From Planctomycetaceae bacterium (lineage in GTDB: Bacteria > Planctomycetota > Planctomycetia > Pirellulales > Pirellulaceae): DNA of 63,369 bases. The position numbers and the translations under genes were made by a program. The stretch is from positions 1 through 63,369 of the forward strand of contig PBOG01000166.1 of NCBI GenBank assembly GCA_002724245.1, written 5' to 3'. Below the pieces are notes generated by a model. It saw nothing but the letters and a program-made list of their open reading frames with translations. It was not told the DNA's origin and ran no database searches. Below, one piece after another: positions 1 through 9,139 of this stretch. How positions within the stretch are numbered: the stretch's first letter is position 1; each line of letters starts with the position of its first letter.

Positions 1-218
1 CCACCACCACGACCACCGCGGCCTTCAGGGCGCCCACCACCACGACCACCGGGTATCACTGGATTATCCAATTCGCCTGCTGCCGCGCGTGACGTGTCAC
101 GTGGACCCGGTTGGTCGTGTTCGCGAGAAGATGCAGGATCCTGTGCATGGGCACCCAAACAGACTATGGCGCTCAACAGAACCGAGCCAAAACAGAGATG
201 TGTCTGGTACCGCTGCAT
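1..218 (-). CDS. Secreted Gly/Arg-rich protein, N-terminal fragment (cut by window edge)
   Basis: Not in any supplied annotation because it runs off the left edge; I read it from the reverse strand. It starts at an ATG ending at 218 with a good SD (AAGGAG) a few bases upstream. The N-terminus is a clear signal peptide (basic start, hydrophobic core, cleavage near 'AHAQD'). After about 45 polar residues it becomes a Gly/Arg/Pro-rich low-complexity tail of GGRGG and GGRPEGRGG type. About 72 residues are visible. Glycine/arginine tails of this kind occur in exported low-complexity proteins and in linkers before EF-hand or cytochrome domains. The rest of the protein lies outside the window, so no function can be given. 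Confidence 0.6.
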   Translation of the reverse strand, partial: MQRYQTHLCFGSVLLSAIVCLGAHAQDPASSREHDQPGPRDTSRAAAGELDNPVIPGGRGGGRPEGRGGRGG

Positions 219-593
219 TCCCTTCTCCTTAGTTCTTTAATGACTGCTTGAATCTGGAAGCCATGTGCAGAAAACAATGTGCAGCGCAGGAAACTTCTCG
301 CCAGCACAGGCTATCTGCAACGTTCCGTATACGGCTGGCATTGCACCCGCGCGTCATCGGTCAAAAGCCGCATTTACCGCAGCGACTAATGTTACGGTAA
401 TTAACGCACTGGGGAAGAAAATGATTCGCTACAAAAAAAATATTTCGCAGATTTCCCGAGGTTTGGATTTCGGCAGGCTGCTCCCCTCCCAAATGACCCC
501 ATACCTGGAGCACTGCCAAACGCCTTAAGGGTCCTGAAAGTCATGGCAACTGGCAAGATTCTTGTATCGCCAAACTTGTTGCCAGCTCATTGG
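219..593. other. Intergenic region between the edge gene and asparagine synthase
   Basis: About 375 bases with no convincing gene. An 87-codon plus-strand reading frame at 265-528 has no SD and unlike-protein composition. The segment around 410-460 is locally A-rich and may hold the promoter of the minus-strand edge gene. A weak imperfect inverted repeat (arms 550-556 and 579-585) lies just past the asparagine synthase stop and might help end that transcript; there is no T-tract. Confidence 0.4.
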
Positions 594-2507
594 CTAATCA
601 ACCCACTCGCGAAACCAGAGCTCCAATACCAATAACGCCCACAAACGATAGGCATGATCAAAGGTGCCCTGCTGGTGCTCATCCACAAGCGTTTCAACCG
701 TTTCCTGCCGAAACAATCCGCGTTGACGGGCAGTTTGATCGAGCAACACATCATGCGTCATTTCCTTCAGTTCGTTGCGGAACCAATGATCTAAAGGAAC
801 GCCAAATCCCATTTTCCGCCGTCCCCAGATTTCACGTGGCAACAAATCGCCAAACGCATCCTGCAAAATACGTTTCCCACGCCCTTTACGGTACTTCAGG
901 TCGCTCGACATTTGCGCAGCCAACTCAACCACACGGTGATCCAGAAAAGGTTGCCTGCACTCCAGAGAATGTGCCATCGATGCGGTATCCACCTTGGTCA
1001 TCAAGTCACCGGGCAGGTACGTCGTAAGGTCTGCCAGTGCCACCGCCGCCAAGGGGTCTCGACGATCTGCTCGAGACCACGCCGATTGGAAAAAATGAAA
1101 CGGATCGGAATCCGGAAGAGAGGTAATAAAATCGCGAGTGTACAGATCACACCTGCGCCGTTCGTTAAAAATACTGATCCAATCAAAATAACGCCGCTGA
1201 GGCCCCGCAGCGAGTCCCTCGCTAAAACGCTTGAATTGCCTGAGAAGTGATTTCTGCCTCGAAGAACCAGGTAACTTTTGCCACCAAGCCAATTTGAGCA
1301 AGTGCTTTATTGGAGCCAATGAATCAAGAACACTGGCCAACTGCACGGCGCGATAACGTGGATAGCCCAGGAACAACTCGTCTCCACCATCACCTGTAAG
1401 TGCTACGGTGACATGCTCTCGAGTCATCTTGGCAACATACCACGTGGGGATCGCGGAACTGTCTGCAAATGGTTCGTCAAAATGCCAGACAAGTTGAGGC
1501 AATATCTTCACGCCATCTGGAGTCACCTGGAATTCCTGATGGTCGGTCCCCAAGTGTTGTGCTACTTGACGCGCAAACCCGGTTTCATCGTACTCCTTTA
1601 CAGGAAAGCCAATCGAAAATGTCTTTACCGGTGCCGGCGAATGCTGCTGCATGATTGCCGTGACGAGAGACGAATCCACTCCACCAGACAAGAATGCGCC
1701 CAACGGCACATCGCTACGCATCCTCAATTGAATTGAAGACGTCAAAGATTCTCGTAGTTCCTCAACTGCAACCTGGCGTCCCATAGGCCTAACAGTCTGA
1801 AAATCAGGCTCCCAAAAAGGCTCGATGGTTAGGGCATCATCTTTTACGATCGCCCTGTGTCCGGGCGGCAGCTTGCGTATTGACTGGAAAATCGTCGCCG
1901 GATGAGGCACATACTGGTAAGCCAGATAATGGTCGATTGCACTTGCATCAACTTCACGCGAAACCTCCGGAACCTGCAGGAGACTTTTCAACTGACTCGC
2001 AAAAAGAAATCGGTGGGGCTGCCGACAATAGACCAGCGGCTTCTGTCCCAACCGATCGCGGGCCAGCACCAGTTGGCGACGCCCCATATCCCAAATCGCA
2101 ATAGCAAACATGCCATTCAGGTGCGAAAAACAGTTGACTCCCTCATCCTCGTAGAGGTGCACAATGGTCTCGGTGTCCGACTGTGTCCGAAAGCGATGCC
2201 CTTGACCTTCGAGCCGGTGCCGCAAGGCAGCAAAATTATAAATCTCGCCATTGAAGACCACCCAAATCGTGCGATCCTCATTCGTCATCGGCTGCTGCCC
2301 CGCAGCCAAGTCAATGATGGACAGACGCCGAAATCCCAGCGCAGCACCTGGCGTGGTCCCGTGGGGATTCCTATCGCACAAGTCGCTACGATAGGTGCCT
2401 ATATCATCTGGCCCCCGGTGGGCAAGAACTTCCGTCATGTGAGCAAGAGTTACATCGGAAATTTCCGATGCGGATTCCGTCCAGATTCCGCCGGTGATAC
2501 CACACAT
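594..2507 (-). CDS. asnB: Asparagine synthase (glutamine-hydrolysing)
   Basis: Cytosolic enzyme converting aspartate, glutamine and ATP to asparagine. The start is placed at the ATG giving 'MCGITGG' because family members need Cys2 exposed as the glutaminase nucleophile; 13 further upstream codons are open but would bury it. The N-terminal Ntn glutaminase domain spans about residues 2-200 and shows the 'GFRRLSIIDLA' and 'FNGEIYNF' signatures. The C-terminal synthetase domain carries the ATP pyrophosphatase loop 'SGGVDSSLV' and 'TGDGGDELFLGYPRY'. The length of 637 residues is typical of the AsnB type often found in exopolysaccharide loci, but no such locus surrounds it here. It stands alone between divergent or unrelated genes. 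Confidence 0.93.
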   Translation of the reverse strand: MCGITGGIWTESASEISDVTLAHMTEVLAHRGPDDIGTYRSDLCDRNPHGTTPGAALGFRRLSIIDLAAGQQPMTNEDRTIWVVFNGEIYNFAALRHRLEGQGHRFRTQSDTETIVHLYEDEGVNCFSHLNGMFAIAIWDMGRRQLVLARDRLGQKPLVYCRQPHRFLFASQLKSLLQVPEVSREVDASAIDHYLAYQYVPHPATIFQSIRKLPPGHRAIVKDDALTIEPFWEPDFQTVRPMGRQVAVEELRESLTSSIQLRMRSDVPLGAFLSGGVDSSLVTAIMQQHSPAPVKTFSIGFPVKEYDETGFARQVAQHLGTDHQEFQVTPDGVKILPQLVWHFDEPFADSSAIPTWYVAKMTREHVTVALTGDGGDELFLGYPRYRAVQLASVLDSLAPIKHLLKLAWWQKLPGSSRQKSLLRQFKRFSEGLAAGPQRRYFDWISIFNERRRCDLYTRDFITSLPDSDPFHFFQSAWSRADRRDPLAAVALADLTTYLPGDLMTKVDTASMAHSLECRQPFLDHRVVELAAQMSSDLKYRKGRGKRILQDAFGDLLPREIWGRRKMGFGVPLDHWFRNELKEMTHDVLLDQTARQRGLFRQETVETLVDEHQQGTFDHAYRLWALLVLELWFREWVD

Positions 2508-2972
2508 CCGCATCAACACCCGCAGAGGACCGCCGGACAACGCCATGCAGATCCGGCTGACTGAAATTCAAGATCGTTACAGAATAGCTGACGTGAGCCG
2601 CCGCTCTGATCGCCACCCAACACTTCCAAGGAAACTCGCTGTGTATTGTCATCATCCTGTTTTTGGAGATCTTCTGCTAGCGGAATTTCCCCCAGACGGG
2701 CGACAGCCCGGAAACCAGAGAGTTGTCACCCACCCAGTCACGGCCAGTGGCACGAACGACTTGTCAAGCAATGCGTCGGCGTGTTCAATTGAGGCTGCTT
2801 TGGAAGGGCACGATGTTGCAGTTTCTGACACTTCACTCATAATCCACGTTCGCTCAACAACCGTCTCCCGACACTCCTGATCAAGTCAGACATTGTGTGC
2901 CGGCGTCTGGCATCACAAGAAACTTTCCCCTGGCGCCATGAACGCCCTCGCCCGGTTGCCACGCCTGTGACG
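2508..2972. other. Divergent intergenic region between asnB and the MATE transporter
   Basis: About 465 bases holding the promoters of two divergent genes. A 62-codon minus-strand frame (2652-2840) begins MSEVSETATS and has a hydrophobic middle. It lacks an SD and any recognisable homology, so I do not call it. The MATE frame is open upstream to 2895, so part of this stretch could be coding if an upstream start is used. Confidence 0.35.
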
Positions 2973-4352
2973 ATGCCACTCGACGATTCTCGTGGCACCA
3001 TCCGCCCGATGATGCAATTGGCGTTACCGGTCTTTGTGTCACAGTCATTGATTCTGATTGTCGGCTATACCGACTGGTGGCTGACGGGCCATTACCTCAC
3101 CGGATCCGCGCCGAAAGCGGCGATGGGGTTAATGGCATATTACATGTGGATGCTGCAAAGCCTGTTCTCTGTTTTCCAGATCGGTGCCACCGCCTTGGTA
3201 GCTCGGTTTACCGGAGCTCGCCAGCATCGTCGCGCAGAGCGTGTACTACATCAAGCTCTGGTAGCCGGGTTCGCACTCTCCTGTGTCGCCACTCTGGCTT
3301 CCAGCTACGTGGGCGACTCTTTTGTACATCTGATGCAACTGGAGGACGAAGCTGCCGTGCTGGCAGCTCAATACATTTGGATTGTCACGCCGGTCATTCC
3401 AGCGATTATGGTCTTGAGCATCGGTTCCTCCTGCCTGTCGGCTGCTGGTGACACCGTAACCGGTGCCCTGATCTCAGCGCTGGCGGTCGTCATCAACGTG
3501 CTGGTTGGAGCTTCACTGGTGATCGGCTGGGGGCCGATTCCCCAACTTGGGTGGCGAGGGCTGCCTATTGGCACGCTTACCGCCGAGTGGACTGCCGCTC
3601 TGATCATGTGTTGCACGCTGATACGTGGCCGCGCAGGGATGCGTTTGCGATTGCGGCAAATGCGCCCACACGCGACAACAATGCGACGGCTACTAAGAAT
3701 CGGAATTCCTGGCGGCATCGACATCGCAACAATGCTGGGATGCCAACTAGGCTACTTCGCGATCATTGGAACACTGGGTACCGTCGCCACCGCAGCACAC
3801 GGACTGGGAGTCCAAGTTGAGGCCTTGGCGTATCTTCCGGGACACGCATTCAGCATCGCTGCATCCACACTGACCGGACAGTACCTGGGAGCAGGTAAGC
3901 CGCAACAGGCAACCCGCTGCGCGCTTACCTGCTGTCTGGCGGGAGGTAGTTTCATGACTTTCGTGGGGCTCGGTTTCTTCTTCAAAAGCGACCAGATCAC
4001 ATTCTTCTTCACGGGTAACTCAGACGACCCTGCAGGCGTACTTGCCGCTCAGTTGCTGCAAATCGCTGCGGTATCCATGCCGTTCCTGGCAACGATGATG
4101 ATCTTGTCCGGCGCGCTGCGAGGTGCCGGTGACACCCGCTGGACCCTTATAACCACAGGCTTAGGGCTGATTCTGGTGCGTATTCCCTGTGCATGCTGGC
4201 TGGCCTGGTACGGCGTACGCGTGCCAGGAACGGATTGGGTCGTGGCAGGTGTCATTGGCGCCTGGGTTGCTATGGTCGCAGACGTGGCCGTGCGAGGACT
4301 ATTGCTCCTGGGGCGCTTCTACCACGGTGGCTGGCGCACAATCAAGGTATAG
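2973..4352 (+). CDS. MATE family efflux transporter
   Basis: Inner-membrane cation-coupled multidrug/toxin exporter of the NorM/DinF type. The protein has about 459 residues from the chosen ATG (MPLDDSRGTI), with some twelve hydrophobic segments in two halves, the usual MATE architecture. Recognisable features are the first-helix region 'ALPVFVSQSLILIVGYTDWW' and the repeated 'AAGDT' and 'GAGDTRW' loops at the ends of equivalent helices in each half. The reading frame is open to an earlier ATG at 2895, but its extra N-terminus is polar and unlike the family; neither start has a good SD. Nothing in the neighbourhood points to a substrate. Confidence 0.85.
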   Translation: MPLDDSRGTIRPMMQLALPVFVSQSLILIVGYTDWWLTGHYLTGSAPKAAMGLMAYYMWMLQSLFSVFQIGATALVARFTGARQHRRAERVLHQALVAGFALSCVATLASSYVGDSFVHLMQLEDEAAVLAAQYIWIVTPVIPAIMVLSIGSSCLSAAGDTVTGALISALAVVINVLVGASLVIGWGPIPQLGWRGLPIGTLTAEWTAALIMCCTLIRGRAGMRLRLRQMRPHATTMRRLLRIGIPGGIDIATMLGCQLGYFAIIGTLGTVATAAHGLGVQVEALAYLPGHAFSIAASTLTGQYLGAGKPQQATRCALTCCLAGGSFMTFVGLGFFFKSDQITFFFTGNSDDPAGVLAAQLLQIAAVSMPFLATMMILSGALRGAGDTRWTLITTGLGLILVRIPCACWLAWYGVRVPGTDWVVAGVIGAWVAMVADVAVRGLLLLGRFYHGGWRTIKV

Positions 4353-4993
4353 TTCGAGACACTCGCCAACCGAAGGAATTCTGAGAGAACCCCCTTCGCT
4401 CGACAACGAACAGTTCAGCAGCGAATGCGCACAAACACCAAAGCCATCGGCCAGTAGAACACAACGATCCCCCCACGGCTTGCGGACCGACAAAGATTCA
4501 CCTTGCAACTCGCCAAAGTGCGAATCGCGTTGAAAACAAGCGATTTCCTCTTTCGCAGCCCTCATTTTGCGTTATGATGATGACCCCACCTTCTAGCTAG
4601 TTTTGAGGTTTGATCTGCCCAATACGTGCTATTTACCCGCGTGCGATACCGCGCCACGTCAACGAAAATCAGGCCTTTTCACGACGTCCTGATTGGTGTG
4701 ATGCCGGCGGAGTTTTCCACCAGGAAGCTCATGTGTTCTTCGTACAGGGCGTAGAATGTGACCACTTATGGTGCTGGGCGGGTGGTAGATTGAACCACAT
4801 CCGCCTCCCCACCCCGCAGTTCCTGCAGCTGGGCCCAGGCTTGTGCCACCTGCACGGCAGGAATCCTGCAGCAGGGGCAAAACTAGTCGGAAATCGATGA
4901 CCACGACTTGGGGATGTGATCCCCGAATCGTCGGCGTTTAATACAACATTTTGTGTTCACAACTCCTCAATAAAACAGTGCAGCGGCAAGACA
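4353..4993. other. Long intergenic region upstream of the EF-G gene
   Basis: About 640 bases without a supportable gene. Frames at 4610-4900 (+) and 4659-4904 (-) lack protein-like composition and start signals. A TATGAT sequence at 4573-4578 resembles a -10 box but has no clear -35 partner. The length makes it the likely place for the EF-G promoter and a long leader, but I see no riboswitch or conserved RNA fold that I can name. Confidence 0.35.
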
Positions 4994-7084
4994 ATGAATC
5001 TGGAACGGTTACGAAATGTAGGTATTTCGGCGCACATCGACTCGGGAAAAACGACGCTCAGCGAACGGATTCTGTACTACGCCGGCAGGATCCATAAGAT
5101 CCAGGAAGTGCACGGTGGAGGTACCGGCGCCACCATGGATCACATGGAACTGGAGAAGGAACGTGGCATCCCCATTACCAGTGCTGCCACTTCTGTCGAC
5201 TGGAACCAGTCGCGAATCAATTTGATCGACACTCCTGGCCACGTCGACTTTACCGTGGAAGTTGAACGCAGCCTGCGAGTTCTGGACGGAGCCGTCCTTG
5301 TGCTGTGTGCCGTGGGAGGTGTCCAGGCCCAGTCACGTACCGTCGATCGCCAAATGAAACGTTATGGCGTGCCGCGCCTGGCTTTCATTAACAAGATGGA
5401 CCGTACTGGCGCAGAGCCGCTGCGGGTCAGCCAGGAGGTACGCGACGAACTTGGCACCGATGCGATCCTGATGCAATTGCCGATCGGCTGCGGTGACCAT
5501 TTCCAAGGCGTAATCGACCTCGTATCCATGCAGGCCATCTACTTCCATGGCGAACAAGGAGAAAAGCTAGAGCACACCGAGATTCCATCTGAGTATGCAG
5601 CGGAGGCAGCTCAAGCTCGTACACGGATGCTAGAATCGCTCGCCATGTACAGCGATGAACTGATGGAACAATTACTGTCGGAAACGGAAGTTCCTCAGGA
5701 CGTCATCCACGAAGTCATCAAGAATGCGACTCAGCAACAGGGCATGACGCCCATCTTTTTGGGCTCCGCCTACCAGAACAAGGGAGTGCAACCGCTGCTG
5801 GATGCTATCGTCCGATATCTGCCCTCCCCAAAACAACGCACGATTAGTGCCGAAAGTCTTTCAGAAGAGGGGGCAACGATCCAGCTTGATGCGGATGCCA
5901 GCCAGTCTTTTGTTGGAATGGCCTTCAAGATCGTTGATGATGCTTTCGGCCAACTGACATTCATCAGAATCTACAGTGGCAAGATCCTCAAAGGTGCCAC
6001 GTATGTCAATCAACGCACTGGCCACAAGGAACGATTCAGCCGTATTCTTCGTATGCACGCGGACAAGCGGGAAGAGATTGATGAGGCGTTGGCTGGCGAT
6101 ATCGTGGCGGTCATGGGCATCGACTGCAACAGCGGTGATACCTACGCTCCGAAGTCCGGTATCTGCACGCTCGAGAGCATGTTTGTCCCCGATCCGGTGA
6201 TCAGTATTGCCATCACACCGCGCAAACGCGTCGATGTCGATCGCCTCGGCAAAGCACTGATGCGTTTTCGCCGCGAAGACCCGACGTTCCGGGTGTTTTC
6301 CGACGAAGAAACCGGAGAAATGCTGATTTCCGGGATGGGTGAACTGCACCTGGAAGTCTACCTGGAGAGAATTCGTCGCGAATACAAGGTGGAACTCGAT
6401 GCGAGTCCACCCAAGGTGAGTTACCGCGAATCGCCGACCGTAACTGCAGAATTCAATTACAAGCATCGCAAACAGACCGGCGGCTCAGGTCAGTATGCAC
6501 ACATCGTAGGACGTCTGGTCGTCCTGCCGATAGACGCCGAAGATGCATTTACGTTCGAAGAAAACATTGTGGGCGGCCGGATTCCCAAACAGTATATTCC
6601 AGCCGTAGAAAAGGGGTTTCGCAGATGCCTCTTGAAAGGCCCGGTTGCAGAGTACCCGGTCGTGCGTCTCGGCACGGTGCTGGAAGATGGGTCCTACCAT
6701 GAAGTCGACAGTAGCGATCGGGCTTTCCAGTTATGTGCGGAAGCCTGTTTTCGTGAAACTTTTCGCAAGACAAAACCGGTACTACTCGAGCCGATCATGA
6801 AAGTCGAGATCGAGTGCCCGGAGACACAGCAGGGCCCGATCGCGGGTGATATTACGAGCCGCCGCGGCGTGATCATGACCACGGGATTGCGTGATGGAAT
6901 TTCACATATGACAGCTGAGATCCCGCTCGCAGAACTATTCGGATATGCAACTGATCTTCGCAGTCTGACACAGGGTCAAGGAACGTTTACGATGGAACTC
7001 CATGCCCATCGCCGCGTCCCGGCCAGCATCCACGAAGCTGTTGTCACTGAACGGCGCAAGCAACTGGCAACCGTGAATAGCTGA
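4994..7084 (+). CDS. fusA: Elongation factor G, mitochondrial EF-G1-like (spdEFG1-type)
   Basis: Ribosome-dependent GTPase driving translocation. The ATG at 4994 (MNLERLRNVG) matches the conserved family N-terminus; 26 upstream open codons are not family-like. The G domain shows G1 'AHIDSGKT' (residues 13-20), 'ERGIPITSAATS', G3 'DTPGH' and G4 'NKMD'. Domains II-V follow and the length is 696 residues. Wording such as 'RNVGISAHIDSGKTTLSERILYY', split by family as RNVGISAHIDSGKT, together with 'VLCAVGGVQAQS' and 'NKGVQPLLDA', resembles eukaryotic mitochondrial EF-G1 more than standard bacterial EF-G. This is a known trait of one EF-G subfamily of spirochaetes, planctomycetes and deltaproteobacteria. 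It is not in a str ribosomal operon, so it may be an extra EF-G copy. Confidence 0.92.
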   Translation: MNLERLRNVGISAHIDSGKTTLSERILYYAGRIHKIQEVHGGGTGATMDHMELEKERGIPITSAATSVDWNQSRINLIDTPGHVDFTVEVERSLRVLDGAVLVLCAVGGVQAQSRTVDRQMKRYGVPRLAFINKMDRTGAEPLRVSQEVRDELGTDAILMQLPIGCGDHFQGVIDLVSMQAIYFHGEQGEKLEHTEIPSEYAAEAAQARTRMLESLAMYSDELMEQLLSETEVPQDVIHEVIKNATQQQGMTPIFLGSAYQNKGVQPLLDAIVRYLPSPKQRTISAESLSEEGATIQLDADASQSFVGMAFKIVDDAFGQLTFIRIYSGKILKGATYVNQRTGHKERFSRILRMHADKREEIDEALAGDIVAVMGIDCNSGDTYAPKSGICTLESMFVPDPVISIAITPRKRVDVDRLGKALMRFRREDPTFRVFSDEETGEMLISGMGELHLEVYLERIRREYKVELDASPPKVSYRESPTVTAEFNYKHRKQTGGSGQYAHIVGRLVVLPIDAEDAFTFEENIVGGRIPKQYIPAVEKGFRRCLLKGPVAEYPVVRLGTVLEDGSYHEVDSSDRAFQLCAEACFRETFRKTKPVLLEPIMKVEIECPETQQGPIAGDITSRRGVIMTTGLRDGISHMTAEIPLAELFGYATDLRSLTQGQGTFTMELHAHRRVPASIHEAVVTERRKQLATVNS

Positions 7085-7210
7085 AATCGATCCGCGTGTC
7101 CCGGCACCGGCTCGGCCTTCACTTTCGTTCTGTGTGCGCACCAAAAGCCCTCATAGCCAGAGCTGCAGTCAGCGCAGCTGTATTCCAGGAAACTGGCTAT
7201 ACTCGCGTCC

Positions 7211-8380
7211 ATGAAACGGCGCATGGCTCAACTCCCACTACACACTGGCAAGGCGCCGCCGTGGTTGTTTCGCCGGATGACCAGGTTGGCCGGTGGCATC
7301 GCGACGGCCATCGTCGAAGAATTTGGCGCGCAAGAATTGCTCCGTCGCCTCTCAGATCCCTGGTGGTTCCAGACGTTTGGATGTGTACTCGGTTTTGATT
7401 GGCACAGCAGTGGCCTCACCACCGTTACTTGTGGCGCGTTGAAGGAAGCCGCACAAGAAATCGGACAGGACCTGGGAATCCTGGTCGCCGGCGGCAAGGG
7501 TAGCACCAGCCGTAAAACTCCCAGGGAGATCGCCGACGCAGCCGAGCGCTGGGCCATTCATAATGGCGAACAACTAGTTTCCGCGTCGCGAATGAGCGCC
7601 AAAGTCGATTCGGCCGCGGTACAGGATGGCTTCGATCTCTATCATCACGTTTTTTTCTTTACTGCCGCCGGCGAATGGTGCGTCGTGCAACAAGGAATGA
7701 ACACCTCGAGTGGCTGGGCACGCCGCTATCATTGGCTTGGCGAAACCGTCAATGACTTTGTTTCAGAGCCGCACCAGGCAATACAAAACCTGGTACAACA
7801 GGATTCCGTATCCGATCAATTTGCAGCCCGTAAATCAATGTTGAACATGGTCGCTTGCGAGGCAGACGCGAATCGGAAAGATTGTGCCGAATTGGCCCGG
7901 CAGAACCCGGACTGGGTCGTCGCTGAAATCGAGCGTCTCACCGAGGGACCAACCCTTTTTGCACCGCAGCGTCATCCGCTGCTGCCGCGTGACGCAAACC
8001 TGCCGCGTCTGCGGCAGCTGGTAATCCGAGCCCACGAAAATCATCCCCAGGATTTTGCCACACTGTTAGGAACGCAAGGAGTCGGCGGTGCCACCATTCG
8101 CAGTCTGGCATTACTGGCAGAGGTTATTTTCCAGAATCCCGTTTCGCATCGCGATCCCAGCCGCTCGGCTCGGGAAATGCCAAAGTGGGCAGATTACGCT
8201 TTTGCCCACGGCGGCAAGGATGGGACGCCGTTTCCGGTAGACCGCCAAGGCTACGACCGTAATATTCACATCCTCACCGAAGCAGTACGGCGGGCAAAAC
8301 TTGGTGAAAATGAGCAATTCAGCGCGCTGAAACGCCTCGCACAAGCCACCTCCCGCGCGGACCATACCTCGTCCGGATGA
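7211..8380 (+). CDS. DUF763 domain protein
   Basis: A 389-residue soluble protein without signal peptide that I recognise as DUF763 from its overall pattern: N-terminal 'LPLHTGKAPPWLFRRM', then 'FGCVLGFDWHSSGLTTV', the 'LGILVAGGKG' segment, and 'FDLYHHVFFF' followed by 'WCVVQQGMN'. The C-terminal half carries basic helical sequence and a 'TLLGTQGVGGATIRSLALLAE' stretch, here cited as GTQGVGGATIRSLAL, that looks like a helix-hairpin-helix DNA-contact element. The family is common in archaea and scattered in bacteria; its biochemical role is not established to my knowledge, and a DNA-related role is inference. It is followed by a strong hairpin (8413-8437), and a DinG-like helicase lies about 950 bases downstream on the same strand. 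Confidence 0.85.
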   Translation: MKRRMAQLPLHTGKAPPWLFRRMTRLAGGIATAIVEEFGAQELLRRLSDPWWFQTFGCVLGFDWHSSGLTTVTCGALKEAAQEIGQDLGILVAGGKGSTSRKTPREIADAAERWAIHNGEQLVSASRMSAKVDSAAVQDGFDLYHHVFFFTAAGEWCVVQQGMNTSSGWARRYHWLGETVNDFVSEPHQAIQNLVQQDSVSDQFAARKSMLNMVACEADANRKDCAELARQNPDWVVAEIERLTEGPTLFAPQRHPLLPRDANLPRLRQLVIRAHENHPQDFATLLGTQGVGGATIRSLALLAEVIFQNPVSHRDPSRSAREMPKWADYAFAHGGKDGTPFPVDRQGYDRNIHILTEAVRRAKLGENEQFSALKRLAQATSRADHTSSG

Positions 8381-8412
8381 ATGTTGCCCGAGCGCCAGGA
8401 ACGCCCCCGTAA

Positions 8413-8437
8413 ACCAGGGGAGATACGTCTCCCCGGT
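8413..8437 (+). terminator. Hairpin with UACG tetraloop downstream of the DUF763 gene
   Basis: A 7-bp perfect GC-rich stem GGGGAGA/TCTCCCC (8417-8423 and 8428-8434) closes a TACG loop. It is extended by ACC/GGT after a one-base bulge. UNCG-type loops are unusually stable in RNA. It lies 32 bases past the stop codon and has no T-tract, so it fits a stabilising 3' structure or factor-assisted terminator better than a classic intrinsic terminator. Confidence 0.5.
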
Positions 8438-8575
8438 AACATATGACGGTTGTAACGGTGGTAAGGCGCCGATCGCCTGAACGCAGGTGGAATACGCTGT
8501 AGCCAAACAACCAACCTCTCCGAAAGACTCCCTACATACAAACTACCTGGTGACCGTTGCAAGACTCAACGAGAG

Positions 8576-9139
8576 ATGTGCACCTTGGGACAAAAGTTCT
8601 CTCTCTTACCGGCAATCACGGCGATGCTTGTCATCGCAAATCTCCCCGTCGTGGGATCTCTGGCAACCGGCCAGGAGAGCGTTGAGGTTTTGGTTCAACG
8701 CGGAAATGAAAGCCGTCCGTCGCCTCAACAGGCAGTCCAGAGGAAACGCAGGCCCACCGTATCCGGCACCCGCTGGCGAACAGGACGAGGGCCGATTCAC
8801 GAAATCGACGTCGATATCACGCCGGGCCCCGGCCCAGTACCTGCCAGTGTGGAAATCGACGATCCGGCTGGGCACCTCCCGGATCGTCCCAGCGCGCATC
8901 GGAATTCCAACAGCCCAATCCGCTTCTCCTGGAAAACATCAGGGCTCTACCATTACCCACTTTACTTTGAAGACGAAACGCTTGAGCGACAAGGGCGCTC
9001 GCGACCATTGGCCGCCGTGCATAGCGGCATCCATTTCTTCGCAAACCTGGCAGTCCTTCCCCTTCATTTGGCCCATCCGACCCTGGCCACTGGTCCGAGT
9101 AACTGCCCTAAGCTCCACGGACCCTCTCGACAACGCTAG
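8576..9139 (+). CDS. Secreted planctomycete protein with YHYPLYFED motif
   Basis: A 187-residue protein with a signal peptide (hydrophobic residues about 10-30, then 'ATGQES'), a polar Pro/Arg-rich middle, and the segment 'SGLYHYPLYFEDETLERQGR' at residues 122-141, followed by a hydrophobic 'HSGIHFFANLAVLPLHLA'. I recognise this Y..PLYFED..LER.G arrangement as typical of a small exported family seen in planctomycetes, whose members usually continue into a 'LGYYRPG'-like tail. Here the tail is replaced by 'GPSNCPKLHGPSRQR' and a TAG stop. The same frame stays open past that TAG to about 9309. Function unknown; it may be an intact divergent member or one shortened by a nonsense change. Confidence 0.55.
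   Translation: MCTLGQKFSLLPAITAMLVIANLPVVGSLATGQESVEVLVQRGNESRPSPQQAVQRKRRPTVSGTRWRTGRGPIHEIDVDITPGPGPVPASVEIDDPAGHLPDRPSAHRNSNSPIRFSWKTSGLYHYPLYFEDETLERQGRSRPLAAVHSGIHFFANLAVLPLHLAHPTLATGPSNCPKLHGPSRQR

Noticed and set aside
2652-2840. 62-codon minus-strand frame between asnB and the MATE gene
   Set aside because: No SD, no homology recognised, and it sits in a divergent promoter region.
5861-6466. 201-codon minus-strand frame
   Set aside because: It is antisense to the EF-G gene and unlike any protein I recognise.
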